From: CAZKRL01 sp964555295
Lineage (GTDB): Bacteria; Bacteroidota; Bacteroidia; Flavobacteriales_D; Sanyastnellaceae
Direction of reading: 5' to 3'
Length of the DNA stretch: 36,713 nucleotides
Assembly: GCA_964555295.1 (NCBI GenBank)
Contig: CAZKRL010000031.1
Span: forward strand, 1-36,713
Part shown: piece after piece, positions 1 through 7,713 of the stretch
Layout of the letters: the number at the start of each line of letters is the position of its first letter
Numbering within the stretch: the first letter of the stretch is position 1
The notes under the pieces: generated by a model
What the model was told of the DNA's origin: nothing
Seen by the model: the letters and a program-made list of their open reading frames with translations, nothing else
The model's database searches: none
Program-made: the position numbers and the translations under genes

Positions 1-395
1 CGGTAAGCATCAGGGCCAACAACAAGGTCAACGAGCTTCTCCTGAGCCAGTAGGTTCTCCCGCAGCCGCTCTGCCATGCAGCCCAAAACACCGACCGATA
101 GGGTAGGTCTTTTCTTTTTGACTGAACGCAGGAACTCCAGTCGACTTCGAATCCGTTGCTCTGCGTTGTCACGAATGGCGCAGGTATTCAAAAGAATTAA
201 ATCGGCCTCTTCTGGCACACGCGTGGTGGTGTAGCCCTCTTTAGCGAGAATGCTGGCCACTATTTCGCTGTCGGAGAAATTCATCTGACAACCGTAGCTC
301 TCCAGTAAAAGTTTTTTGCTAGAAGGATTGCTTCCATCAGTTGGAAGCATCAAAAATTCCCCTTGGCGGGTTTCATCAATTTGTTTTTCCTCCAC
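1..395 (-). CDS. miaB: tRNA-2-methylthio-N6-dimethylallyladenosine synthase MiaB (N-terminal part)
   Basis: MiaB is a radical-SAM enzyme that adds a methylthio group to i6A37 of tRNAs reading UNN codons. Only about the first 131 residues lie in the window; the gene runs off the left edge. The visible part is the UPF0004 (methylthiotransferase N-terminal) domain. Its three conserved cysteines, which bind the auxiliary 4Fe-4S cluster, sit at about residues 36 (SYGCQMNFSDSE), 72 (LNTCAIRDNAE) and 106 (GVLGCMAERL). The radical-SAM CxxxCxxC and TRAM domains would lie beyond the edge. I chose the GTG at 395 because it gives the family-like start VEEKQIDETRQGE; an ATG at residue 16 is the fallback. 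The gene is divergent from topA, with a good -7 box at 422-429. Confidence 0.93.
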   Translation of the reverse strand, partial: MEEKQIDETRQGEFLMLPTDGSNPSSKKLLLESYGCQMNFSDSEIVASILAKEGYTTTRVPEEADLILLNTCAIRDNAEQRIRSRLEFLRSVKKKRPTLSVGVLGCMAERLRENLLAQEKLVDLVVGPDAY

Positions 396-421
396 AGTAT
401 TTGGCTGTTTTGAATGGGCGC

Positions 422-429
422 CAAAGATA
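422..429 (-). promoter_or_regulatory. Likely -7 box of the miaB promoter
   Basis: On the minus strand this reads TATCTTTG, a perfect match to the Bacteroidota -7 consensus TAnnTTTG, 26 bases before the chosen GTG start. No TTTG lies at the expected 19-base spacing upstream, where there is a T-rich run instead. Promoter activity is inferred from the motif only. Confidence 0.45.
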
Positions 430-469
430 GACTGAATGATAGAAAAAAATCGGCAAATCGGAATCCGTA

Positions 470-477
470 TACATTTG
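470..477 (+). promoter_or_regulatory. Likely -7 box of the topA promoter
   Basis: The sequence TACATTTG matches the Bacteroidota -7 consensus TAnnTTTG and lies 53 bases before the topA ATG. The -33 TTTG is not visible at the usual spacing. With the box at 422-429 it makes a compact divergent promoter region between miaB and topA. Confidence 0.45.
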
Positions 478-530
478 CAACCCTAAAATTTAGTGTTTCG
501 CTCTTTACGAAAACACAAAACCAACATCAC

Positions 531-2954
531 ATGAGTAAAAATCTCATCATTGTGGAGTCGCCCGCGAAGGCCAAAACCATCGAAGGTTTTCTGGGAAAGG
601 ACTACACGGTTAAAAGTAGTTACGGACATATCCGGGATCTTCCAGAAAGGGAGATGGCAGTTGATATTGAAAATGGCTTCAAACTGATTTACACCATCGA
701 TCCTGAGAAAGAGGAGATCATTAGAAACCTCCGAAAACTGGCAGCTGAGGCTGATGAGGTTTGGCTCGCGACGGATGAGGACCGCGAAGGAGAGGCTATC
801 TCATGGCATTTAGCGGAAGCACTGAAGTTGGATGTGAAGCATGCCAAGCGCATTGTGTTCCATGAGATCACGAAGAAGGCTATTCAACAAGCCATTGCCG
901 CGCCAAGGAAAATAGATTTGGATCTGGTCAATGCGCAGCAAGCGAGGCGGGTGCTGGATCGTCTTGTGGGTTATGGTATTTCGCCTATACTATGGACGAA
1001 GATTAAATACGGACTGAGCGCCGGACGTGTGCAAAGTGTTGCAGTAAGAATTCTGGTGGAAAGAGAACGAGAGATCGAGAAATTCATGGCCACCACCTTT
1101 TTTAATACTAAAGGATTTTTCGATTTGAAAGGAGCCACTCTCAAGGCCGAACTGAATCGAAAATTTGGCACAAAGGCAGATGCGGAAGAGTTTCTCAACC
1201 GCTGCAAACCGGCGAATTATCAGATTGCTTCGATTGAGACAAAGCCCGCAAAACGAACCCCTGCCGCTCCGTTCACCACGTCAACATTACAACAAGAGGC
1301 AAGCAGAAAGTTGGGATTCGGTGTTACAAAAACCATGACACTTGCCCAGCGTCTTTATGAGTCGGGTAAGATTACCTACATGAGAACCGATAGTGTAAAC
1401 CTCTCTGATTTTGCCTTGGAAGAGGCGGAAACAGCGATTGGGCAGATCTACGGTCAGAATTACTCAAAGCGCAGACAATATACCAGCAAATCAAAAGGGG
1501 CACAAGAAGCGCACGAAGCCATTCGACCAACCGAAATCATGAATCAACATATTGATGCAGAGCGCGATCAGCAGAGGTTGTACGAATTGATATGGAAGAG
1601 AACCATCGCTTCACAAATGGCAGATGCGCAGCTCGAGCGAACGACAGTAACCATTGACATAAGCACTACTCCTGAGAATTTTATAGCCAAAGGCGAAGTG
1701 GTAAAGTTTGATGGCTTCTTGAAAGTCTATACCGAAGGCACCGATGATGAGAATAATGATGAGGGCGATAGCGGCTTGCTGCCACCAATGGAACAGGGGC
1801 AGACGCTGCCCGTGCGTGAAATCGTATCAACTCAGCGATTCACCCAGAAGCCGCCGAGATATTCAGAGGCCTCGCTGGTTAAGTATCTCGAGGAGCAGGG
1901 CATCGGAAGGCCGTCGACGTATGCATCCACTATAAGTCGAATTATCAGCAAGGGTTACGCAGAGAAAACAGATCGCCCTGGGGTGGAACGTAAATTTGAG
2001 GTGCTTACCCTTCGCGAATCCACTATTACTTCGGAAACACAGAAAGAAAATACCGGCGCAGAAAAATCGAAGTTGTTCCCAACCGATATGGGCATAGTAG
2101 TCAACGACTTCCTTGTAGAGTACTTCCCTGACATTTTGGATTACACCTTTACCGCGAGAGTAGAAGATGAACTTGATGAAATCGCAGAGGGCAAAATGGA
2201 GTGGCAGGGAATGCTGGAGAACTTCTATGCGGGTTTCAAAAAAGATCTCGATACTACCATTGTCAATTCTACACGGCAGTCAGGGGAACGTCAAATCGGT
2301 GTAGACCCAAGGTCTGGCAAGATTGTATCCGCAAGAATGGGTAGATATGGTCCGATTGTTCAGATTGGTGATCAGGACGATTCAGAAAAGAAGTTCGCTT
2401 CATTGCGACCTGGGCAAAGTATAATGACCATTGGGCTTGAAGACGCTTTAAAGCTATTTGATTTGCCACGACGTGTAGGCGAATACAATGGTTTGGTTGT
2501 CACCGCGGCAATAGGCCGTTTCGGCCCGTTCGTAAAATGGGGTAATACTTTCGCCTCTCTTAAGCCCGCCGAGCAAGATGACCCTTACACGATAGGCATT
2601 GAGCGTGCCATTCAGTTGATAGAAGATAAGATCAGAAGTGCCGAGGCTGCCATTCTCAGGAGGTTTGTAACAGATCCGGAGATTCAAATTGTGAAAGGAA
2701 GATTTGGTCCGTTTATCAAAAGAGGGCGTGATAATTTTAGACTGCCCAAAGGAACGGATGTTGATGCCATTTCGTTGGATGAGGTTCAATTGTTGATTCA
2801 ACAACAAGATGTTGCGCCAAAGAAGGGTGGTAAAGGTTCCCGGAAGTCGGCTGCCAAGGCCCCTGCCAAGAAAAGGGCTCCCGCAAAAAAAGCTGTAGCG
2901 AAGAAAGCTCCCGCAAAGAAGAGCGCCGCAAAGAAATCGGCAGGCAAGAAGTAA
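531..2954 (+). CDS. topA: DNA topoisomerase I (type IA)
   Basis: This 807-residue enzyme relaxes negatively supercoiled DNA by breaking and passing one strand. The N-terminal TOPRIM domain opens with NLIIVESPAKAKTIEGFLG and carries the acidic DxD motif in ATDEDREGE (D82, D84). The catalytic tyrosine is Y283 in ITYMRTDS. The C-terminus has no four-cysteine zinc fingers. Instead it has three repeats of the form GRxGPxVxxG (for example ARMGRYGPIVQIG, AAIGRFGPFVKWG, VKGRFGPFIKRG), the usual Bacteroidota arrangement. It ends in about 30 residues of KAPAKK-type, histone-H1-like repeats. An open frame extends upstream to 414, but ATG 531 gives the standard MSKNLIIVESPAKAK start. The gene is divergent from miaB. 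Confidence 0.98.
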   Translation: MSKNLIIVESPAKAKTIEGFLGKDYTVKSSYGHIRDLPEREMAVDIENGFKLIYTIDPEKEEIIRNLRKLAAEADEVWLATDEDREGEAISWHLAEALKLDVKHAKRIVFHEITKKAIQQAIAAPRKIDLDLVNAQQARRVLDRLVGYGISPILWTKIKYGLSAGRVQSVAVRILVEREREIEKFMATTFFNTKGFFDLKGATLKAELNRKFGTKADAEEFLNRCKPANYQIASIETKPAKRTPAAPFTTSTLQQEASRKLGFGVTKTMTLAQRLYESGKITYMRTDSVNLSDFALEEAETAIGQIYGQNYSKRRQYTSKSKGAQEAHEAIRPTEIMNQHIDAERDQQRLYELIWKRTIASQMADAQLERTTVTIDISTTPENFIAKGEVVKFDGFLKVYTEGTDDENNDEGDSGLLPPMEQGQTLPVREIVSTQRFTQKPPRYSEASLVKYLEEQGIGRPSTYASTISRIISKGYAEKTDRPGVERKFEVLTLRESTITSETQKENTGAEKSKLFPTDMGIVVNDFLVEYFPDILDYTFTARVEDELDEIAEGKMEWQGMLENFYAGFKKDLDTTIVNSTRQSGERQIGVDPRSGKIVSARMGRYGPIVQIGDQDDSEKKFASLRPGQSIMTIGLEDALKLFDLPRRVGEYNGLVVTAAIGRFGPFVKWGNTFASLKPAEQDDPYTIGIERAIQLIEDKIRSAEAAILRRFVTDPEIQIVKGRFGPFIKRGRDNFRLPKGTDVDAISLDEVQLLIQQQDVAPKKGGKGSRKSAAKAPAKKRAPAKKAVAKKAPAKKSAAKKSAGKK

Positions 2955-3035
2955 ATTCGGACTACTAACAACGGCGGGTGCAGAAGACCTTGGGCATTTT
3001 CATATTTTGTCTTGTGGGTTGTATAAACTCGCTGC

Positions 3036-4205
3036 ATGGATTTATCAATTTTCCTTCAACCATACGAACTCACTGAGGAGCTGTCATCCTTGGGTCAGAG
3101 TTCAAGAATGGTGAAACAGTTTTCAAGTTATTCCGGCGACCCCGAATCGCTGATGGGTGTTTCGATTGCAATCGTTGGAGTTTGTGACGACCGCGGACAG
3201 CACCAAGCTGTGGGAACCAATAGAGCGCCGGATTTGGTGCGTCATGAATTGTATTCGTTGTTTCAGCCCGAGATTCCGGTCAAATGGATGGATATGGGAA
3301 ACATCCTCCCAGGAGCGACCATCGACGACACCTATTTCGCGGTGAAGGAAGTGTGTCAGGAATTGATCAAACGCGATATAGTCCCAATCATCATCGGTGG
3401 CGGACAGGATATAACCTTAGGTAATTACTTGGCCTATGAATCCTTGGAGCAAACCGTGAATTTGGTAACCGTTGATTATCGTTTGGATTTTGGACAATCA
3501 GCCAAAGAGCAGAACCACCTGAATTATTTGAACCGCGTCATACTTCACAAGCCCAATTATCTTTTCAACTACACGAACCTCGCCCATCAGCGATACCTCA
3601 CGGAGCCAGAGCTGATACAATTGATGCAGAAGATGTATTTCGATAATGTAAGGCTGGGTGAAATACAATCAGCACTGTCTTCGGCGGAGCCCGCCATTCG
3701 CAATGCGGATATTGTATCTATCGATATGTCGTCAATCCGGAAGTCAGAGGCTCCAGGGACAGCGTATCCTGGGCCCAATGGTCTGTTTGGACATGAGGCG
3801 GCGCAACTCTGCAGATATGCGGGGATGAGCGATAAACTCACCTCTTTTGGCCTATATGAAATCGCACCGGATAAGGAGGATGGAAATTCGACCGTTATGC
3901 TGGCGGCTCAAATGATTTGGTGTTTTATGGAGGGGTATTCACATCGAAAGGGCGACTATCCCAAAGCCGATATCAGTGAATACACCAAGTACATTGTGCC
4001 CTTTCTCAACGAAGGTCATGAACTTGTTTTTTACAAAAGTGCTCGATCTGACAGATGGTGGCTCGAGGTGCCATATGCGTCTCAATCCAGCAGCGGGAAA
4101 TATGACCGACATCATGTTGTTCCTTGCAGCTATGAAAATTATCTTCAGGCAACAAGAGAGGAGATTCCAGACCTGTGGTGGCGCACCTATCAAAAGCTCA
4201 CATGA
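3036..4205 (+). CDS. Arginase/formimidoylglutamase-fold protein with degenerate metal site
   Basis: The 389-residue protein belongs to the ureohydrolase (arginase, agmatinase, formimidoylglutamase) superfamily; such proteins are often labelled formimidoylglutamase in Bacteroidota. The fold landmarks are clear: GTNRAPDLVRHELYSLF near residues 60-76, a GG motif at 121-125, VTVDYRLDFG at 144-153 and SIDMSSIRKSEAPGTAYPG near 228-246. However, the canonical metal-binding residues are partly lost. GGDHS is GGGQD (His to Gln124), DAHxD is DYRLD (His to Arg149), and DxD is DMS (second Asp to Ser232); D147, D151 and D230 remain. A normal binuclear manganese centre is therefore unlikely, and hydrolase activity is doubtful. 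It lies 81 bases after topA and 123 before porP, so it may have a role linked to type IX secretion rather than to histidine breakdown. That link is inference. Confidence 0.85.
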   Translation: MDLSIFLQPYELTEELSSLGQSSRMVKQFSSYSGDPESLMGVSIAIVGVCDDRGQHQAVGTNRAPDLVRHELYSLFQPEIPVKWMDMGNILPGATIDDTYFAVKEVCQELIKRDIVPIIIGGGQDITLGNYLAYESLEQTVNLVTVDYRLDFGQSAKEQNHLNYLNRVILHKPNYLFNYTNLAHQRYLTEPELIQLMQKMYFDNVRLGEIQSALSSAEPAIRNADIVSIDMSSIRKSEAPGTAYPGPNGLFGHEAAQLCRYAGMSDKLTSFGLYEIAPDKEDGNSTVMLAAQMIWCFMEGYSHRKGDYPKADISEYTKYIVPFLNEGHELVFYKSARSDRWWLEVPYASQSSSGKYDRHHVVPCSYENYLQATREEIPDLWWRTYQKLT

Positions 4206-4283
4206 AGCTTGAGTTTTTTAATCGCTGTATCAGTGGCTCGTCATGTTTTTTAACGTATGTGAAATGTGGCTATTTAGAATTTT

Positions 4284-4314
4284 TTTGCAGTTTCGGATAA
4301 ACCTACTACTTTAG
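4284..4314 (+). promoter_or_regulatory. Promoter of the porP-gldKLMN operon
   Basis: A TTTG at 4284-4287 is followed, after exactly 19 bases, by TACTTTAG at 4307-4314. This fits the Bacteroidota primary sigma consensus TTTG-N19-TAnnTTTG with one mismatch. Transcription would begin near 4320, leaving a leader of only about 10 bases before the porP ATG at 4329. Confidence 0.6.
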
Positions 4315-4328
4315 CGCTTCTGCAAAAA

Positions 4329-5312
4329 ATGAGAAAACCGATTGTAATGAAATTTTTAACGTGGGGATTAGTAATAATCACACAGTTTGTTGGCATAGTT
4401 TCCATAGCTCAACAGGACGCACAGTTCACGATGTGGCAATTTTATAAGCAGTCCTTGAATCCTGCATTCAATGGTATGGATAGAAATCATTCGTTAACAG
4501 CGGCACACCGTGATCAATGGGATGGATTGGACAGAGATCCCAAAACTTACAACATCAACTACAACGGAATTTTTGGTCCTAAAGCAAATATCGGAGGAGG
4601 TTTAAATGTGATGACCGAGGTGTTGGGGCAGCAACAGAATACTTCATTTTCGATTTCACCTTCCTATCATTTGGGAATGAATAACGGAAGTTTTTTTGCT
4701 GTCGGACTATCGTTGGGTTTTTACTCATCTAAAATCGGAGGCAATTGGTTATACATAGATGAAGGAGATGAAATCGTTAACTCACTCAGGAATTCAGGTA
4801 GATCTTCCTCTGCCTTTGACGCTGGATTGGGTTTGGCCTATTATAAACCTGGTAAATTTTATGTAGGCCTCTCTTCGCTGCACCTAAATAACCCGGTACT
4901 TGCAGATGTGAATATTCAAATGGTAAGACATTATTATTTGACAGGAGGCGTAGAGCTTCCCATTGGATCAGGTTTGTCGTTGCGTCCAAATGTGATTGCG
5001 AAATCCGACGGCAAATCAACGCAGTTCGACATCAATACAGATGTGCTTTGGAACAATATGATTTGGGGAGGGGTGGCTTATCGATATATGGATGCAATTT
5101 GTCCTTATGTTGGTTTTCAAACCAATTTCTCTCCAATAGTGGGTAAGCTGAATATGGTAAATTCTGGTTTACGGATGGGCTACTCTTATGACGTGACGAC
5201 CTCTGATTTGAGCCAATATTCTTCAGGTTCGCACGAAGTCTTCTTGAATTATTTCCTTTCGTTTAGTGCAATACCCATTAAGGCAAAACATAGCAATCCA
5301 AGATTCCTATAA
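4329..5312 (+). CDS. porP: PorP/SprF family type IX secretion outer-membrane protein
   Basis: This 327-residue protein has an N-terminal signal peptide (hydrophobic residues about 9-26, then AQQDAQFTMW). It is predicted to form an outer-membrane beta barrel of the PorP/SprF family. Family hallmarks include QFTMWQFYKQSLNPAFNG, AAHRDQWDG and a glycine- and aromatic-rich strand pattern (NINYNGIFGPKANIGGGLN). The chain ends in an aromatic strand, EVFLNYFLSFSAIP. PorP is part of the P. gingivalis secretion machinery, where the order porP-porK-porL-porM-porN matches the one seen here. The 99-base gap to gldK shows no convincing second promoter or terminator, so co-transcription is likely. Bacteroidota genomes carry many SprF-like paralogs, but the position next to gldK supports the porP assignment. 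Confidence 0.9.
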   Translation: MRKPIVMKFLTWGLVIITQFVGIVSIAQQDAQFTMWQFYKQSLNPAFNGMDRNHSLTAAHRDQWDGLDRDPKTYNINYNGIFGPKANIGGGLNVMTEVLGQQQNTSFSISPSYHLGMNNGSFFAVGLSLGFYSSKIGGNWLYIDEGDEIVNSLRNSGRSSSAFDAGLGLAYYKPGKFYVGLSSLHLNNPVLADVNIQMVRHYYLTGGVELPIGSGLSLRPNVIAKSDGKSTQFDINTDVLWNNMIWGGVAYRYMDAICPYVGFQTNFSPIVGKLNMVNSGLRMGYSYDVTTSDLSQYSSGSHEVFLNYFLSFSAIPIKAKHSNPRFL

Positions 5313-5411
5313 AATAATTTGAAACTTTGATGGTTAGCCCCCGTAAGAAATCGAATCCGCAAGTTCTTTATAACACAAGAATGAAAAACCGATAAAAGTC
5401 AACAGGAAATC

Positions 5412-6785
5412 ATGAAAAAATCGCTTTGGTATATTTTGATTGCTTCTTTCCTTGCAGGATGCTCGGGAGGAAGTGGTGGTGAGTTGATTGGTTCCGCTCC
5501 TCGCGAGGAATGGGAGCAAATCAATCCTTATGGTATGAATTACATCACTTTTGGTTCTTTCACTATGGGTCCGAGTGACGAGGATGTTCCTTACGCCCTA
5601 AATAGCAAGGCCAAGACAGTAACCATTCCTGCGTTCTACATAGATCAAACAGAGATTTCTAATAATGAGTATCGTCAGTTTGTCGATTACGTGAGAGATT
5701 CTTTGATGCGCGATCTGCTCGCGAATGCTGATGTGGAGGGTTATAAAATGCCAGACAGGGAAGATGGTCGGGATTGGGAGACATACATGAATAAGGGCTA
5801 TATGTTGAATTGGGAGGAGCCAATTGACATGGCGAATGAGGATGTTTTCGAAAATCTTTACACTGAATTTTACTTGCAGGGCGCTGACAAATTTTATGAC
5901 AGAGCTGAAATCGACACCAGGAAGTTGAAATACAAATACTGGTGGATTGATTACAAGGGCGCAGCAGTAAAAGCGAATCGCGACGAAGAGTACGGAGTAG
6001 AAAACTCTTTGAATCATTTACACTCTGTGAGAGGCCATAGCGATAGGTCTCAATTTATCATCGAAGAACAAATCAATATTTACCCCGATACGTTGGTGTG
6101 GGTTCACGATTTCACGTATGGATTTAATGAGCCATTGACCGAAAATTATTTCTGGCATCCTGCGTACGATGATTATCCTTTGGTGGGAATTACCTGGGGT
6201 CAATGTCAAGCGTTTTGTGCATGGAGAACCCAAATCCTGAATCAATTCAAGCGTGAAAATGGAGAATCTTTCGTGCAGAGGTTCCGTTTGCCGACCGAGG
6301 CTGAATGGGAATATGCCTCAAGGGGAGGATTGGACTTGGCTCCTTATCCATGGGGAGGTCCGTATATTAGAAACAATCTGGGTTGCCCATTGGCGAATTT
6401 CAAGCCAATGCGTGGAGACTATGTTGAGGATAATGGTTGCTACACAGTACCGGTAGCCTCATATTCTCCCAATGATTTTGGACTGTATTGTATGGCGGGA
6501 AATGTTTCAGAATGGACCAGTACGGCGTACGATGAGTCGGTATATGAATTTAGCCATGACATGAGTCCTGATTATGACTATCGAGCAACCAAAGACGATA
6601 TTCCAACGATGAAGCGCAAGGTCATTCGAGGTGGATCGTGGAAGGATATTGGATACTTTATTCAAAACGGAACAAGATCCTATGAATATCAGGACACAGC
6701 CAAATCATATATTGGATTTCGTTGTGTGATGAGCTTCCTTGGAAGGGGAAAGAGCTCAGAACCGGAGGCGTATAATGAAGAATAA
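5412..6785 (+). CDS. gldK: Type IX secretion/gliding lipoprotein GldK (PorK)
   Basis: GldK is a 457-residue outer-membrane lipoprotein that, with GldN, forms the periplasmic ring of the type IX secretion system. The signal peptide ends in a lipobox, FLAGC, with C17 as the lipidated residue. The rest is one formylglycine-generating-enzyme-like (FGE-sulfatase) domain. It opens with MNYITFGSFTMGPSDED and FYIDQTEISNNEYRQF and closes with GGSWKDIGYFIQNGTR and YIGFRCVMSF. A RLPTEAEWEYASRGG block and AGNVSEWTS lie between. The domain is structural in this family. The insert after the first third (about residues 95-220) is typical of GldK/GldJ proteins. It is the second gene of the operon and is followed by gldL after 54 bases. 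Confidence 0.97.
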   Translation: MKKSLWYILIASFLAGCSGGSGGELIGSAPREEWEQINPYGMNYITFGSFTMGPSDEDVPYALNSKAKTVTIPAFYIDQTEISNNEYRQFVDYVRDSLMRDLLANADVEGYKMPDREDGRDWETYMNKGYMLNWEEPIDMANEDVFENLYTEFYLQGADKFYDRAEIDTRKLKYKYWWIDYKGAAVKANRDEEYGVENSLNHLHSVRGHSDRSQFIIEEQINIYPDTLVWVHDFTYGFNEPLTENYFWHPAYDDYPLVGITWGQCQAFCAWRTQILNQFKRENGESFVQRFRLPTEAEWEYASRGGLDLAPYPWGGPYIRNNLGCPLANFKPMRGDYVEDNGCYTVPVASYSPNDFGLYCMAGNVSEWTSTAYDESVYEFSHDMSPDYDYRATKDDIPTMKRKVIRGGSWKDIGYFIQNGTRSYEYQDTAKSYIGFRCVMSFLGRGKSSEPEAYNEE

Positions 6786-6839
6786 TTCAAACAGAAACCA
6801 TAAAACCAACAATTATTAATTTAAAAAAGTCAAGAAGCT

Positions 6840-7661
6840 ATGAAACCTGGAAGTAAAGCGTGGAAAAACTTTATGGCGAAACTCTACGGAATTGGAGCCG
6901 CCGTTGTAATCATTGGAGCGATGTTCAAAATTCAGCACTGGCCTTTTGCAAGCGCCCTGCTGGTTGTAGGTTTGAGTACGGAAGCAATCATATTCTTCTT
7001 TTCTGCGTTTGAGCCCTTGCATGAAGATCCGGATTGGTCACTTGTATACCCTGAATTGGCGTTACATGATGATGCCAAGAAAGCTTTAAAGGAAGAGAAT
7101 AAGTCTAAAAAGCCATCTTCGCATTCAGGCGGAGCAGGCGGTGGAAGTGGCGTATCTGTTCAGCTTGATAAAATGCTCACGGATGCTAAGGTGGATTCGG
7201 CTTTGATTACCAGTTTAGGGGATGGCATGCGTTCATTCAGCACACAGGCAAAAAGCTTGTCTGACATCACCGCTCCGGTAGCCGCTTCCAAGGATTATGC
7301 AGCTTCTCTTAAAACTGCTTCTGATAAAGTAGCTGTTTTAGCTGATACATACGCAGCTGCTTCGCAGTCTCTAACAGGGCTCACAGAACAGGCAAAGAGC
7401 GGCAGTGCTGCAGGTGCTCACCTGCAAAAGATGACTGAAAACCTCAGCGCTTTGAATGGTATGTATGAACTGCAGTTGCAGGAATTACAGAAGGTTAAGA
7501 GTGCGTATTCTGATATGACTACACTCGCCAAGAGTCTTTCAGATTCAGTTGAAAGTACCAAAGCATATAAAGATAATATCGCTGAACTTTCTAAGAATCT
7601 CAAGTCGCTCAATAATGTATATGCTAACATGTTGAACGCAATGGGAACTGCCCGCCAATAA
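6840..7661 (+). CDS. gldL: Type IX secretion/gliding motor inner-membrane protein GldL (PorL)
   Basis: GldL forms, with GldM, the proton-driven inner-membrane motor of type IX secretion and gliding. The 273-residue protein starts with two transmembrane helices (about residues 16-28 and 38-55) joined by a short loop, FKIQHWPF. Charged residues expected for the motor are present: K30, H33, E48 in GLSTEAIIFFFSAFEP and E58. They correspond to K27, H30, E49 and E59 of F. johnsoniae GldL. A family-typical DWSLVYPEL follows the membrane region. The cytoplasmic remainder is a Gly/Ser linker followed by a long Ala/Ser/Leu-rich helical, probably coiled-coil, domain. It lies between gldK and gldM with gaps of 54 and 52 bases. 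Confidence 0.97.
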   Translation: MKPGSKAWKNFMAKLYGIGAAVVIIGAMFKIQHWPFASALLVVGLSTEAIIFFFSAFEPLHEDPDWSLVYPELALHDDAKKALKEENKSKKPSSHSGGAGGGSGVSVQLDKMLTDAKVDSALITSLGDGMRSFSTQAKSLSDITAPVAASKDYAASLKTASDKVAVLADTYAAASQSLTGLTEQAKSGSAAGAHLQKMTENLSALNGMYELQLQELQKVKSAYSDMTTLAKSLSDSVESTKAYKDNIAELSKNLKSLNNVYANMLNAMGTARQ

Positions 7662-7713
7662 TCTGGCGATCAGAACAATTGAAGTTTTCATTCACTAAAT
7701 AATCTGAAAGAAA

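Noticed and set aside
3036..4205. Assigning hutG (formimidoylglutamase) to the arginase-fold gene because hutU is in the window
   Set aside because: The two genes are about 20 kb apart, and three metal ligands are missing, so the enzymatic name is not supported.
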